A stretch of 64,000 nt of DNA, from NCBI GenBank assembly GCA_963702955.1, contig OY969774.1, positions 1,178,001 through 1,242,000 on the forward strand, given 5' to 3'. Origin of the DNA: VRUE01 sp963702955 (GTDB lineage: Bacteria > Actinomycetota > Thermoleophilia > Solirubrobacterales > 70-9). The translations under genes were made by a program, and so were the position numbers. Numbering within the stretch: position 1 is the first letter of the stretch; each line of letters starts with the position of its first letter. The notes beneath the pieces are model-generated. The model saw only the letters and a list, made by a program, of their open reading frames with translations. It ran no database searches and was not told the DNA's origin. This document shows positions 33,604 through 41,791 of the stretch, in pieces.

Positions 33604-33618
33604 GACTATGCTTGCCGC

Positions 33619-33825
33619 GTGGAGGACGCGATCGAGCACGGTTTCAAGGAGGGCGACAAGGTCTGGGTCGAGGACGGCGAAGGCCGCCACCACCCCGGCA
33701 TCTTCGTCGGCAACAACGAAGCCTCCGGCTGGTTCGGCGGCGGCCCCAGCGCCTACGTCGCCCATCCGGAGGCGCACCAGGCCGAGGTCGTCTCCGTCTT
33801 CCGCATCACCCCCCGCGACGAGTAG
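33619..33825 (+). CDS. hypothetical small SH3-like protein
   Basis: 68 residues from GTG 33619: VEDAIEHGFKEGDKVWVEDGEGRHHPGIFVGNN, then GWFGGGPSAYVAHPEAHQAEVVSVFRI. The alternating hydrophobic strands and the GDKVWV...GIFVG pattern resemble small SH3-like barrels. The frame is open upstream through repeat A2, so a longer product that includes the repeat peptide is possible. I recognise no named family. Confidence 0.6.
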   Translation: MEDAIEHGFKEGDKVWVEDGEGRHHPGIFVGNNEASGWFGGGPSAYVAHPEAHQAEVVSVFRITPRDE

Positions 33826-33862
33826 ACGCTCTGGCCTTTCGGCGTCTGGTCATCGACCTGAC

Positions 33863-34642
33863 TCAGCCGGGCTTGGTCCAGACTTTGTTCACCGCGGTCA
33901 GCACGCTGGCGCCACCGGCGGCCGCGGCGGCGGCGAAGAAGAGAAGCACGCAATGCCCGAAATCAGATTCCCAAATTTCGGGTTCGAGATAAGTCGATTT
34001 GTAGACAAGCGCCGCTCCCACGACGGCACCGAACAGGGCCGAAAACACGTATCCGACGTGAAAAGTCGGGTCGGCGCCATTCTTCGCTTCGAAGTAGGCG
34101 CGTGCGATCAGGGCTGCGAGCGCCAGCAGGGCGGCGACCAGGCAGATTAGGCCTGGAATCCACCACCGGTTCTCACTCCTCTGCAGACTCACTTTCGAGA
34201 CCCAGGGGAGTACATTGGGCCCGCCGATGCTGACTATGGCCGTGTGTTTGCCGGGGTCGAACTTCTCGGTGGACACCGGGATGGTTACGAAGAGGAGCGA
34301 CTTTTCCGTTTCGATGGTTTCGGGGCCGAATATGTCCGGATCAAGATCCGTGGACAGCACTTTGGCGTGGATTTCTTCGCTGGGACTCAGGAGGCATTCT
34401 GATACTTCGAAAACAAAGATCATCCGCCTTTCGCCGGTCTTGCGCCCGGCGTTGACGTTGGGTTCGGATTCGTTCGCCTTCAGCGTGAGCGCGCCCAGGG
34501 TGGGTTCCTTTCCCGCCGCCTTGGACGCCCCGCATGTCGATGCCTGTGCGGAAGACACAAGGCACAGGAGTATCAGGAGGGAGGCACACCCAAGGCACAT
34601 ACCGCGCATAACCCCAACCTTTCGCTCGCTGGACGGACGCAA
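33863..34642 (-). CDS. exported membrane protein, unknown
   Basis: 259 residues. A signal peptide (MRGMCLGCASLLILLCLVSSAQAS, with an alternative start at residue 12), a roughly 120-residue beta-rich ectodomain with two Cys, then three hydrophobic helices (WWIPGLICLVAALLALAALIA; VGYVFSALFGAVVGAALVY; HCVLLFFAAAAAAGGASVL). Base composition is clearly lower in GC than the neighbours, and I find no family, which suggests recent acquisition or a lineage-specific gene. Confidence 0.6.
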   Translation of the reverse strand: MRPSSERKVGVMRGMCLGCASLLILLCLVSSAQASTCGASKAAGKEPTLGALTLKANESEPNVNAGRKTGERRMIFVFEVSECLLSPSEEIHAKVLSTDLDPDIFGPETIETEKSLLFVTIPVSTEKFDPGKHTAIVSIGGPNVLPWVSKVSLQRSENRWWIPGLICLVAALLALAALIARAYFEAKNGADPTFHVGYVFSALFGAVVGAALVYKSTYLEPEIWESDFGHCVLLFFAAAAAAGGASVLTAVNKVWTKPG

Positions 34643-34672
34643 GTCTCTCGGTTAGACGATCTGTTGTCAACC

Positions 34673-34697
34673 AACTATTTTAGTGTTCGTAATAGTT
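34673..34697 (-). terminator. possible AT-rich terminator after the alkyltransferase-like gene
   Basis: AACTATT (34673-34679) and AATAGTT (34691-34697) form a 7-bp stem that overlaps the stop codon of the gene ending at 34697. There is no long T-run, so this is weak. Confidence 0.3.
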
Positions 34698-34984
34698 CAG
34701 TAGCGGACGGCATTCATCTCGACCCGCTCGCCGCGGAACGGCACCCCCTCGGCGATGAGGCGCCGTCGCTGCCGCGCGCCCTTGGCGAGGGATCCGTCGG
34801 CGCGGACCACACGCCACCAGGGGAGGTCGGGCTCGGCGCTGCCGAAGAGGACCGAGCCGGCGAAGCGCGGCGCTCCCGGGGAGACATCGCCGTAGGTTCG
34901 AACCTGTCCCGTCGGGATCTCCAAAATCCGCCTCAGCACCTCGCCTTCGCGGTCGAGGTCCGGCGTGTCGCCTTTGTCCCGCAT
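34697..34984 (-). CDS. alkyltransferase-like (ATL) DNA-binding protein
   Basis: 95 residues with the fold of the O6-alkylguanine transferase C-terminal domain: LEIPTGQVRTYGDVSPG, then the active-site position. That position reads PWWRVVRADGSLAKG, so the reactive Cys of PCHRV is replaced by Trp, the hallmark of ATL proteins. These bind O6-alkylguanine without repairing it and hand the lesion to nucleotide-excision repair. ATG 34984. It has no operon partner; a F420-type oxidoreductase gene lies upstream on the same strand. Confidence 0.88.
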   Translation of the reverse strand: MRDKGDTPDLDREGEVLRRILEIPTGQVRTYGDVSPGAPRFAGSVLFGSAEPDLPWWRVVRADGSLAKGARQRRRLIAEGVPFRGERVEMNAVRY

Positions 34985-35016
34985 ACCGACACAAACGCGA
35001 CACGCGGCGCCTGCCG

Positions 35017-36048
35017 CTAGGCCGCCCCGGGGCCGAAGGCGTCTATGAGGCGGTTCTGGTACTCGCTCAGCTCCTCGGGGGAGATGAAGTAGGTCGGCGG
35101 GGTGAGGAAGAGGCCGTCGGCCCGCTCGGCCGTCTGCTCGACCCGGGCGCGGACCTTGTCGAGCGGGCCGGCGGCGCAGTAGGCGTCGACCATCTCGTCG
35201 CTGATCGCCGCCGGGACCGCCGCGAGGTCGCCGCGGCGGAAGGCCTCGCCGGCCGCGACCGCGTTCTCTGCGAAGCCGTGCAGCTCCCAGAGCGGCATGT
35301 AGGTCTTCACGGTCGCGTAGAAGGAGATCGTGCGGCGGGCCATCTCGATCGCCCGCGCCTCGTCGTCGTCGATCGCGCAGCAGACGGTCGGCAGGTAATC
35401 GAAGTCGCCGCGCTCGCGGCCGGAGCGCTTCAATCCCTGCTCGAAGGAGGCGACGACGACCTCGTCGATCCAGCGCAGGCTCTGAATCGGGTGGCCGATC
35501 AGTCCGTCGGCGACGTCACCCGCCATCCGGCACATTCCGCCCTGCACGCCGGCGGTGTAGATCGGCACCGACTCGCGCGGCGCCGGGTGGGGCCGCACCC
35601 AGCCCTTGATGTCGATGTCGTAGTAGGACCCCTCGAAGCGGATCGGCTCCCCCGCCCCGGCCTGGCTCATGATCAGCCGCGTCGCCTCGATCGCCTCGCG
35701 CAGGTGCGGCGCCGGCTTGCCGTAGGAGGCGTTGTGCCAGGTTTCGTTCAACCGTTTGACGCCCGAGCCGAGGCCGAGCCGGAAGCGCCCGCCCGACATC
35801 TCGTCAACGTCGAGCGCGGAGACGGCGAGGATGAAGGGGCTGCGGGTGAAGGCCCAGGCGATCCCGGTGGCGATCCCGATCCGCTCGGTCTTCGCCGCCA
35901 GGTAGGCCGCCTGGGTGACCGAGGAGCGGAACAGCTCCGGCGCCCAAACGCATTCCACGCCCGCGGCTTCGGCGCGCTTCGCCTCGGCCTCGAGGTCTGC
36001 GACGGTGGTGCCGATCGCGGCGACCGAGATGCGGTCGAGGGCACTCAA
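35017..36048 (-). CDS. LLM-class (F420-dependent-type) oxidoreductase
   Basis: 343 residues from TTG 36048, whose A-containing TTGA overlaps the stop of the upstream dehydrogenase. TIM-barrel luciferase-like features are ELFRSSVTQAAYLAAKTERIGIATGI, GRFRLGLGSGVKRLNETWH and a C-terminal PTYFISPEELSEYQNRLIDAFG. Family members use F420 or FMN. Grouping with two acyl-CoA dehydrogenases suggests a role in catabolism of a lipid or ring compound. The substrate is unknown. Confidence 0.85.
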   Translation of the reverse strand: MSALDRISVAAIGTTVADLEAEAKRAEAAGVECVWAPELFRSSVTQAAYLAAKTERIGIATGIAWAFTRSPFILAVSALDVDEMSGGRFRLGLGSGVKRLNETWHNASYGKPAPHLREAIEATRLIMSQAGAGEPIRFEGSYYDIDIKGWVRPHPAPRESVPIYTAGVQGGMCRMAGDVADGLIGHPIQSLRWIDEVVVASFEQGLKRSGRERGDFDYLPTVCCAIDDDEARAIEMARRTISFYATVKTYMPLWELHGFAENAVAAGEAFRRGDLAAVPAAISDEMVDAYCAAGPLDKVRARVEQTAERADGLFLTPPTYFISPEELSEYQNRLIDAFGPGAA

Positions 36049-37169
36049 GCCGGGGTCGGCGCAGCCGTCTCGGCGAGGACGAGGTCGGCGACCCGCTCGC
36101 GATGCCAGCGGGCGTCGCCGAAGGTCGCCGCGTTGGCCTTGCCGCGCTTGAGGAAGAAGTGGAGGTCGTGCTCCCAGGTGAAGCCGATCCCGCCGTGGAC
36201 CTGGATCGAGGCGTCGGGGACCCGCCAGCCGGCGTCGGACGCGTAGGCCTTCGCCATCGACGCCGCCAGCGGCAGCGACTGCGGCTCGGCGTCGGCGGCC
36301 CAGGCGGCGCCGTAGACGGCCGAGCGCGAGTTCTCGGTCTCCAGCAGCATCTGCGCGCAGCGGTGCGAGACCGCCTGATAGGCGCCGACCGGCCGGCCGA
36401 ACTGCTGCCGGTCCTTGGCGTACTCCACCGCCATCTCCATCGTCCGCTGAGCGACCCCGGTCGACTCGGCGGCGATCGCCACGCAGGCGCGCCAGAGCAC
36501 CGGCAGGTAGTCCTCCTGGACGCCTTCGAGGGTCGCCTCGGCGTCGACCCGGACACCGTCGAAGCGCACCGAGTAGAGGCGGCGGGTGAGATCGATCGAG
36601 CTCTCGGGGGTCACCGTGACCCCGTCGGCCTCGCGCTCGACCAGGTGGCGGCGCCCGTCGGCGGTCGCCACGACGAGGAGGTCGGCCGTGGCGGCGTCCA
36701 TCACCAGCACCTTTTCGCCGTCGAGGACGGTTGCGTCGCCGTCGGTCCTCGGCTCCATCCCGAAGTCGCCGATCGTCGCGCTGCTCCCGGCCTCGAACAG
36801 GGCGATCGTCGCCCGCGCCTCGCCGCTCGCCAGCGGCCGCAGCCAGCGCTCGCGCTGCGCGTCGGTCCCGTTCGTCGCCAGCACCAGCCCGGCGACGGTG
36901 CTCGACAGCAGCGGCGAGGGCGCCAGCGCGTAGCCCATCTCCTCGAAGAGAACGGCCAGGTCGACGATGCCGAGGCCCTGCCCGCCCCACTCCTCCGGCA
37001 GCGCCAGACCCGGCCAGCCCAGCTCGGCCATCTCCTCCCAGTCTCTTTGCTCGAAGCCGTGCTCGCTCGCGGCCAGCTCGCGGATCCGCTCCGACTTGTA
37101 GCGGGCGGCGAGGAAGTCGCGCGCGGTCGAACGGATCGCCTGCTGCTCGTCGGTCAGGTCGAAGTACAC
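36045..37169 (-). CDS. acyl-CoA dehydrogenase (FadE-type, second of pair)
   Basis: 374 residues from GTG 37169 (VYFDLTDEQQAIRSTARDF). The usual ACAD folds are present: GWPGLALPEEWGGQG, a shortened middle beta domain and QVHGGIGFTWEHDLHFFLKRG near the end. The middle domain lacks the common TEP..GSD motif (here it reads ALFEAGSSATIGDFG), typical of the degenerate partner in alpha2beta2 FadE pairs. It starts 2 bases after its partner's stop. Actinobacterial heteromeric FadEs act on steroid side chains. Confidence 0.87.
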   Translation of the reverse strand: MYFDLTDEQQAIRSTARDFLAARYKSERIRELAASEHGFEQRDWEEMAELGWPGLALPEEWGGQGLGIVDLAVLFEEMGYALAPSPLLSSTVAGLVLATNGTDAQRERWLRPLASGEARATIALFEAGSSATIGDFGMEPRTDGDATVLDGEKVLVMDAATADLLVVATADGRRHLVEREADGVTVTPESSIDLTRRLYSVRFDGVRVDAEATLEGVQEDYLPVLWRACVAIAAESTGVAQRTMEMAVEYAKDRQQFGRPVGAYQAVSHRCAQMLLETENSRSAVYGAAWAADAEPQSLPLAASMAKAYASDAGWRVPDASIQVHGGIGFTWEHDLHFFLKRGKANAATFGDARWHRERVADLVLAETAAPTPA

Positions 37170-37171
37170 GA

Positions 37172-38350
37172 CTAACGCAGCCTCGGCAGGCCGAGCACCC
37201 GCTCGGCGATGATGTTCTTGAGGATGTCGGTCGTGCCGCCCTCGATCGAGTTGGCGCGCGAGCGCAGGAAGCCGTACTGCCAGGCGCCGTTGGCGACGGC
37301 GTGCTCGGCGCCGCGGTCGAGCGGCGCGTAGGCGCCCTCGATGTCGAGCGCCAGCTCGGCGATCCGCTGGTTGATGTCGGCCCACTGCCACTTGCCGAGC
37401 GAGCCCTCGGGGCCGGGGATCCCGGACTGCATCGTCTTGGTCAGGCCGCGGTAGGCGTTCAGCCGCATCGTCTCGGCCTCGATGTTGAGCTGGGCGATGC
37501 GCTGGCGGAGGACCGGGTCCTCGGCCGCGGTGCCGCCGTTGACCCGGGTCTCGGCGGCGAGCTCGCCGAGGCGCTTGAGACTGTTGGCGATCTGCGAGAT
37601 CGCCCCGAAAGCGAGTCCGGCGCGCTCGTTCATCAGCGTCGTAATCGCCACCGACCAGCCGTTGCCGACGCCGCCGACGACGTTGGCGTCGGGGATCCGC
37701 GCCTCCTCGATGAAGACCTCGTTGAACTCGCCCTCGCCGGTGATCTGGACCAGCGGCTTGGCCTCGACGCCGGGCTGGTCCATGTCCATCAGGAAGTAGG
37801 TGAGGCCCTGGTGCTTGGGAGCGTCGGGGTCGGTGCGGGCGACGAGCATGCACCACTTCGCGTACTGGGCGAAGGTCGTCCAGACCTTCTGCCCGGTGAC
37901 GACCCATTCGTCACCGTCCTTGACCGCCTTCGTCTTCAGCGAGGCGAGGTCGGAGCCCGACTCCGGCTCGGAGAAGCCCTGGCACCAGATCTCCTCGGCG
38001 GTCAGGATCGGCTCCAGGTAGCGCTGCTTCTGCTCGTCGGTGCCGTGGGCGATCACCACCGGGCCGCCCATCGCCAGGCCGAGCACGTTGGCCGGGCTGG
38101 GCGCTTCCTGGCGCGCCGCCTCGCCGACGAAGATCGCCTGCTCGATCAGGGTCGCGCCGCGGCCGCCGTACTCCTTCGGCCAGGAGATCCCGGCCCACCC
38201 GGCCTCGTGCAGCTTGCCCTGCCACTCGGTGCGGAAGGCCATCACCTCCTCGAGCCCCGCCTCGGGCTCCGGCCCCGGATGGTTCTCTTCCAGCCAGGTC
38301 CGAACCTCGTCGCGGAACTCCGTCTCAGAGGGTGAGAGGCTGAGGTCCAT
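37172..38350 (-). CDS. acyl-CoA dehydrogenase (FadE-type, first of pair)
   Basis: 392 residues from ATG 38350: LSPSETEFRDEVRTWLEENHP, GWAGISWPKEYGGRG, the FAD-binding QGFSEPESGSDLASL, VVTGQKVWTTFAQYAKW and the C-terminal SRANSIEGGTTDILKNIIAERVLG. This is the FadE26/28-like class. The adjacent downstream ACAD is probably its obligate partner, and the F420-type oxidoreductase completes a three-gene unit for degrading branched or steroid-like acyl-CoAs. Confidence 0.9.
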   Translation of the reverse strand: MDLSLSPSETEFRDEVRTWLEENHPGPEPEAGLEEVMAFRTEWQGKLHEAGWAGISWPKEYGGRGATLIEQAIFVGEAARQEAPSPANVLGLAMGGPVVIAHGTDEQKQRYLEPILTAEEIWCQGFSEPESGSDLASLKTKAVKDGDEWVVTGQKVWTTFAQYAKWCMLVARTDPDAPKHQGLTYFLMDMDQPGVEAKPLVQITGEGEFNEVFIEEARIPDANVVGGVGNGWSVAITTLMNERAGLAFGAISQIANSLKRLGELAAETRVNGGTAAEDPVLRQRIAQLNIEAETMRLNAYRGLTKTMQSGIPGPEGSLGKWQWADINQRIAELALDIEGAYAPLDRGAEHAVANGAWQYGFLRSRANSIEGGTTDILKNIIAERVLGLPRLR

Positions 38351-38394
38351 CGGCCAGGGAGCATATCGGCCCCTGGCCAGGCAGCCAGGAGAGG

Positions 38395-38853
38395 CTAGAG
38401 CTGACTGCAGACCTTGAAGCCGTATTCCTTGCTCAGCTTCGCGAATTGCCCCAGTGGGGATTTGGGGCCGCTCAATTCCGATCCCGGCTTCGCTTCGATG
38501 CCATCGGCGCCTTCTTCCAGCGCGGCGACGATCGCTTCGGCCTGCTGCTCGTCGCCGGTCGGGGCGCTGAGTCCTTCGAGTTCAGTGGTCGCGGTGCGGA
38601 GCGGCGGAACCGCGGCCTTCAGGTTTTCTTCTTCTTTTTTCGCCTGCGGCGACTTCGACTTCTGTTCTTTCGGCAGGGTTTTGAGCCTCGCCTGGTATCG
38701 GTTGGGGACCTTTTCGCAGATCGCGTCGCCCTGCTTGATGAACGCAGCCTTGGTCAGCGGAGGGGCGCTGCTGTCGCTGCTGGATCCGCAGCCCATCGCG
38801 ACCGATCCGATCGCCAGGACGGCGGCGAGTACCGAGATGGCTCGCCCGTACAC
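38395..38853 (-). CDS. putative lipoprotein
   Basis: 152 residues. The signal ISVLAAVLAIGSVAMGC ends in a lipobox with Cys22, followed by a Ser/Asp linker. The mature domain is helical and charged (KAAFIKQGDAICEKVPNRYQ, LRTATTELEGLSAPTGDE), and a second Cys near the C-terminus could pair with the one in DAICEK. Similar small secreted proteins of unknown function are common in this group of bacteria. Confidence 0.72.
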   Translation of the reverse strand: MYGRAISVLAAVLAIGSVAMGCGSSSDSSAPPLTKAAFIKQGDAICEKVPNRYQARLKTLPKEQKSKSPQAKKEEENLKAAVPPLRTATTELEGLSAPTGDEQQAEAIVAALEEGADGIEAKPGSELSGPKSPLGQFAKLSKEYGFKVCSQL

Positions 38854-38914
38854 GGCACTTCCCCTTTAAATCGTTTGACTAATCGGGGGTAACCTACAGC
38901 CAAACCGGGCTAAG

Positions 38915-40099
<1,185 letters not shown>

Positions 40100-40138
40100 C
40101 GAAGCCTCCGTTCGTCGCCGTATCCCTTTCAGGGTAAC

Positions 40139-40160
40139 CGATTGACTGGTCAGTCAATCG
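40139..40160. promoter_or_regulatory. TetR-type operator between thiolase and hydroxyacyl-CoA dehydrogenase
   Basis: CGATTGACTG-GT-CAGTCAATCG, perfect 10-bp arms around GT. Its 16-bp core is identical to the operator at 31786-31801. The minus-strand copy of TTGACT could also serve as a -35 element for the thiolase gene. A shared repressor of the beta-oxidation genes is the simplest reading. Confidence 0.8.
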
Positions 40161-40165
40161 TCGGG

Positions 40166-40277
40166 GCCGCGTCGTGTGCCCCTCCTCACTCAACTTTTTC
40201 GCCGGGCGCGAGCCGGCTCTCGTTGAACGCACTCGGGCGAAAAAGTACAAGCCGTTCGGAGGGGCACACGACGCGGC
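40166..40277. repeat. family C hairpin element, copy C1
   Basis: 112 bp. Outer arms 40166-40185 and 40258-40277 are perfectly complementary (20 bp). Inner arms ACTTTTTCGCC (40193-40203) and GGCGAAAAAGT (40236-40246) are also perfect. Reverse-complemented, the inner part (GAACGGCTTGTACTTTTTCG and GAAAAAGTTGAGTG) matches copy C2 at 62902-63011, but the outer arms are unrelated to those of C2. It lies in the leader of the dehydrogenase gene. Confidence 0.85.
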
Positions 40278-40301
40278 TACGTGATAGGAACCCGTCCGTC
40301 G

Positions 40302-41126
40302 ATGAGCGGGAGCAAGGGATACGACTCGCCCGGGATAGCTGGGAGCGGCGCGATCGCTACGGGCTTGGCTGCCGTAGCCACCACGACCGCCGACACGATC
40401 CTGCTCGCTCGCAGCGAGGCGTCCGCTTGGCGGGCGGAGGAGAAGGTGGTTGCCGCCTGCGCCAAGATCGACGGCGCCGAGCCGGCCCGGCTGCGGGTCA
40501 CCACCGACCCGACGGACCTCTCCGACTGCGACGTCGTCGTCGAGGCGGTGATCGAGGAAGTCGAGCCGAAGGGCGAGGTCCTCAGCGCCGTCGCCGAAGC
40601 CTGTCCCGACGCCGACCTGGCGACCACCACCTCCTCGCTCAGCATCGCCTCGATCGCCGCGGCCGCGGGCATCGAGGGGCGCCTCTTCGGCCTCCACGTC
40701 TTCAATCCGGTGCCGCGGATGAAGCTGGTCGAGGTCTGCTTCCCGGGCGCCGGCGAGGCGACCCGCGAGAAGGCGCTGGCCTGGTGCGCGGCGCTCGGCA
40801 AGACCGCGGTCGAGGTTCCCGACCAGGCCGGCTTCGTCGTCAACCGCCTCCTCTTCCCCTACCTCTTCGACGCCGTGCGGATGGTCGAGCGCACCGGTAT
40901 GGAGGCGGGCGAGGTCGACGCCTGCATGAAGCTCGGCGCCGGCCACCCGATGGGCCCGCTGGCGCTGCTCGACTTCGTCGGCCTCGACGTCGCCGAGGCG
41001 ATCGGCGACGCCCTCTACGCCGACTCCTCCGAGCCGGCCCACAAACCCCCCGGCCTGATGGTCGAGATGGTCGGCGAAGAGAAGCTCGGCCGAAAGTCCG
41101 GCGCCGGCTTCTACAGCTACGACTAG
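40302..41126 (+). CDS. 3-hydroxyacyl-CoA dehydrogenase
   Basis: 274 residues from ATG 40302 (GTG 40281 is an in-frame alternative that would fall at the edge of repeat C1). The Rossmann loop GIAGSGAIATGLA is followed by VVEAVIEEVEPKGEVL, TTTSSLSIASIA and the substrate His in GLHVFNPVPRMKLVEV, then QAGFVVNRLLFPYL and GAGHPMGPLALLDFVGLD. It oxidises 3-hydroxyacyl-CoA (or 3-hydroxybutyryl-CoA) with NAD. The divergent thiolase and the shared operator support a beta-oxidation role. Confidence 0.93.
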   Translation: MSGSKGYDSPGIAGSGAIATGLAAVATTTADTILLARSEASAWRAEEKVVAACAKIDGAEPARLRVTTDPTDLSDCDVVVEAVIEEVEPKGEVLSAVAEACPDADLATTTSSLSIASIAAAAGIEGRLFGLHVFNPVPRMKLVEVCFPGAGEATREKALAWCAALGKTAVEVPDQAGFVVNRLLFPYLFDAVRMVERTGMEAGEVDACMKLGAGHPMGPLALLDFVGLDVAEAIGDALYADSSEPAHKPPGLMVEMVGEEKLGRKSGAGFYSYD

Positions 41127-41145
41127 GCAGCTCCGTGGGGCGGGA

Positions 41146-41280
41146 GCCGGTCGTCCTTCAGCCGAATTGATGTCGCACGCGCTTCGCGCTTAGCGACGAA
41201 TGTGCTGCGCGGCTAAAGCCGCGCAAGCTTCAGATTGCATATCGCGGCCTTCGGCCACATTCGGCTGAAGGACGACCGGC
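41146..41280 (+). repeat. family D structured element, copy D1
   Basis: 135 bp. Outer arms 41146-41167 and 41259-41280 are perfectly complementary over 22 bp. The enclosed core (41168-41258) folds into three hairpins: GTCGC...GCGAC, GCGCGGCT-AAA-GCCGCGC and GGCC-TTC-GGCC, giving a four-way, cloverleaf-like outline. The core is shared with D2 in inverted orientation (an identical stretch of about 32 bases, and the box AGATTGCATATCGCGGC), while the arms are not. It lies after the dehydrogenase gene in a 393-bp gene-free stretch. Confidence 0.85.
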
Positions 41281-41348
41281 CCCCACCCAACCCAAGCCAG
41301 CCGGCGGATGAGCCGGCGCGGGACTTTGGTGATGAAGCTGGAGGGGGT

Positions 41349-41499
41349 GAGAGGGGACGGCAGCGCCCTTTTTGGGAATGTGGCGACAGCCGCGATATGC
41401 AATCTGTCTATTGCGCGGCGCAGCCGCGCTCCTACCTCGTCGCTAAGCGCGAAGCGCGTGCGACATCAATTCCCAAAAAGGGCGCCGCCGTCCCCTCTC
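41349..41499 (-). repeat. family D structured element, copy D2
   Basis: 151 bp. Outer arms 41349-41379 and 41469-41499 pair at 30 of 31 positions and have nothing in common with the arms of D1 except the last bases, GAAT. Reverse-complemented, the core has the same three hairpins as D1, with compensatory changes in the second (GCGCGGC-TGC-GCCGCGC) and third (GGC-TGTC-GCC). Inverted relative to D1, with 68 bp between the elements. Confidence 0.85.
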
Positions 41500-41519
41500 G
41501 TAGCAAGCCTGTGTCGCAG

Positions 41520-41747
41520 CTACTTCCTGCCGGCGAGGTCCCAGATTACGTCGGCGGGGGAGCAGCCCTGGCGACGGGCGGTTGCCTCGATCTCCTCCCA
41601 GGGCAGCTCGGCTTCGGGCAGCTCGTCCCAGCGGGCGAGGTCGAGCGCCTCGACCGCTCCTTTGAGCGCCGGGCCCAGATGTTCCTCGGAGCGCAGCAGC
41701 GCCCTCAAGATCTCAAGCTGCTTGTCGCTCAAGCGCACAACCCACAT
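41520..41747 (-). CDS. hypothetical 75-residue protein
   Basis: 75 residues, acidic and helical: MWVVRLSDKQLEILRALLRSEEHLG, then WDELPEAELPWEEIEATARRQGCSPADVIWDLAG. I recognise no family. It starts 45 bases downstream of the CNNM/CorC gene on the same strand and may be its operon partner. The family D elements follow its 3' end. Confidence 0.6.
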   Translation of the reverse strand: MWVVRLSDKQLEILRALLRSEEHLGPALKGAVEALDLARWDELPEAELPWEEIEATARRQGCSPADVIWDLAGRK

Positions 41748-41791
41748 GCGATACCTCCAGGGTTAGGCGTAACGCGGGTTGCTCAGGAAAA

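Noticed and set aside
38442..38480. GAATTG...CAATTC with GGGGATTTGGGG in the lipoprotein gene as a further family B copy
   Set aside because: The arms pair poorly beyond six bases and the order of motifs differs from B1 and B2.
41146..41499. CRISPR-like repeats
   Set aside because: There are only two copies, inverted rather than direct, with no spacers and no cas genes.
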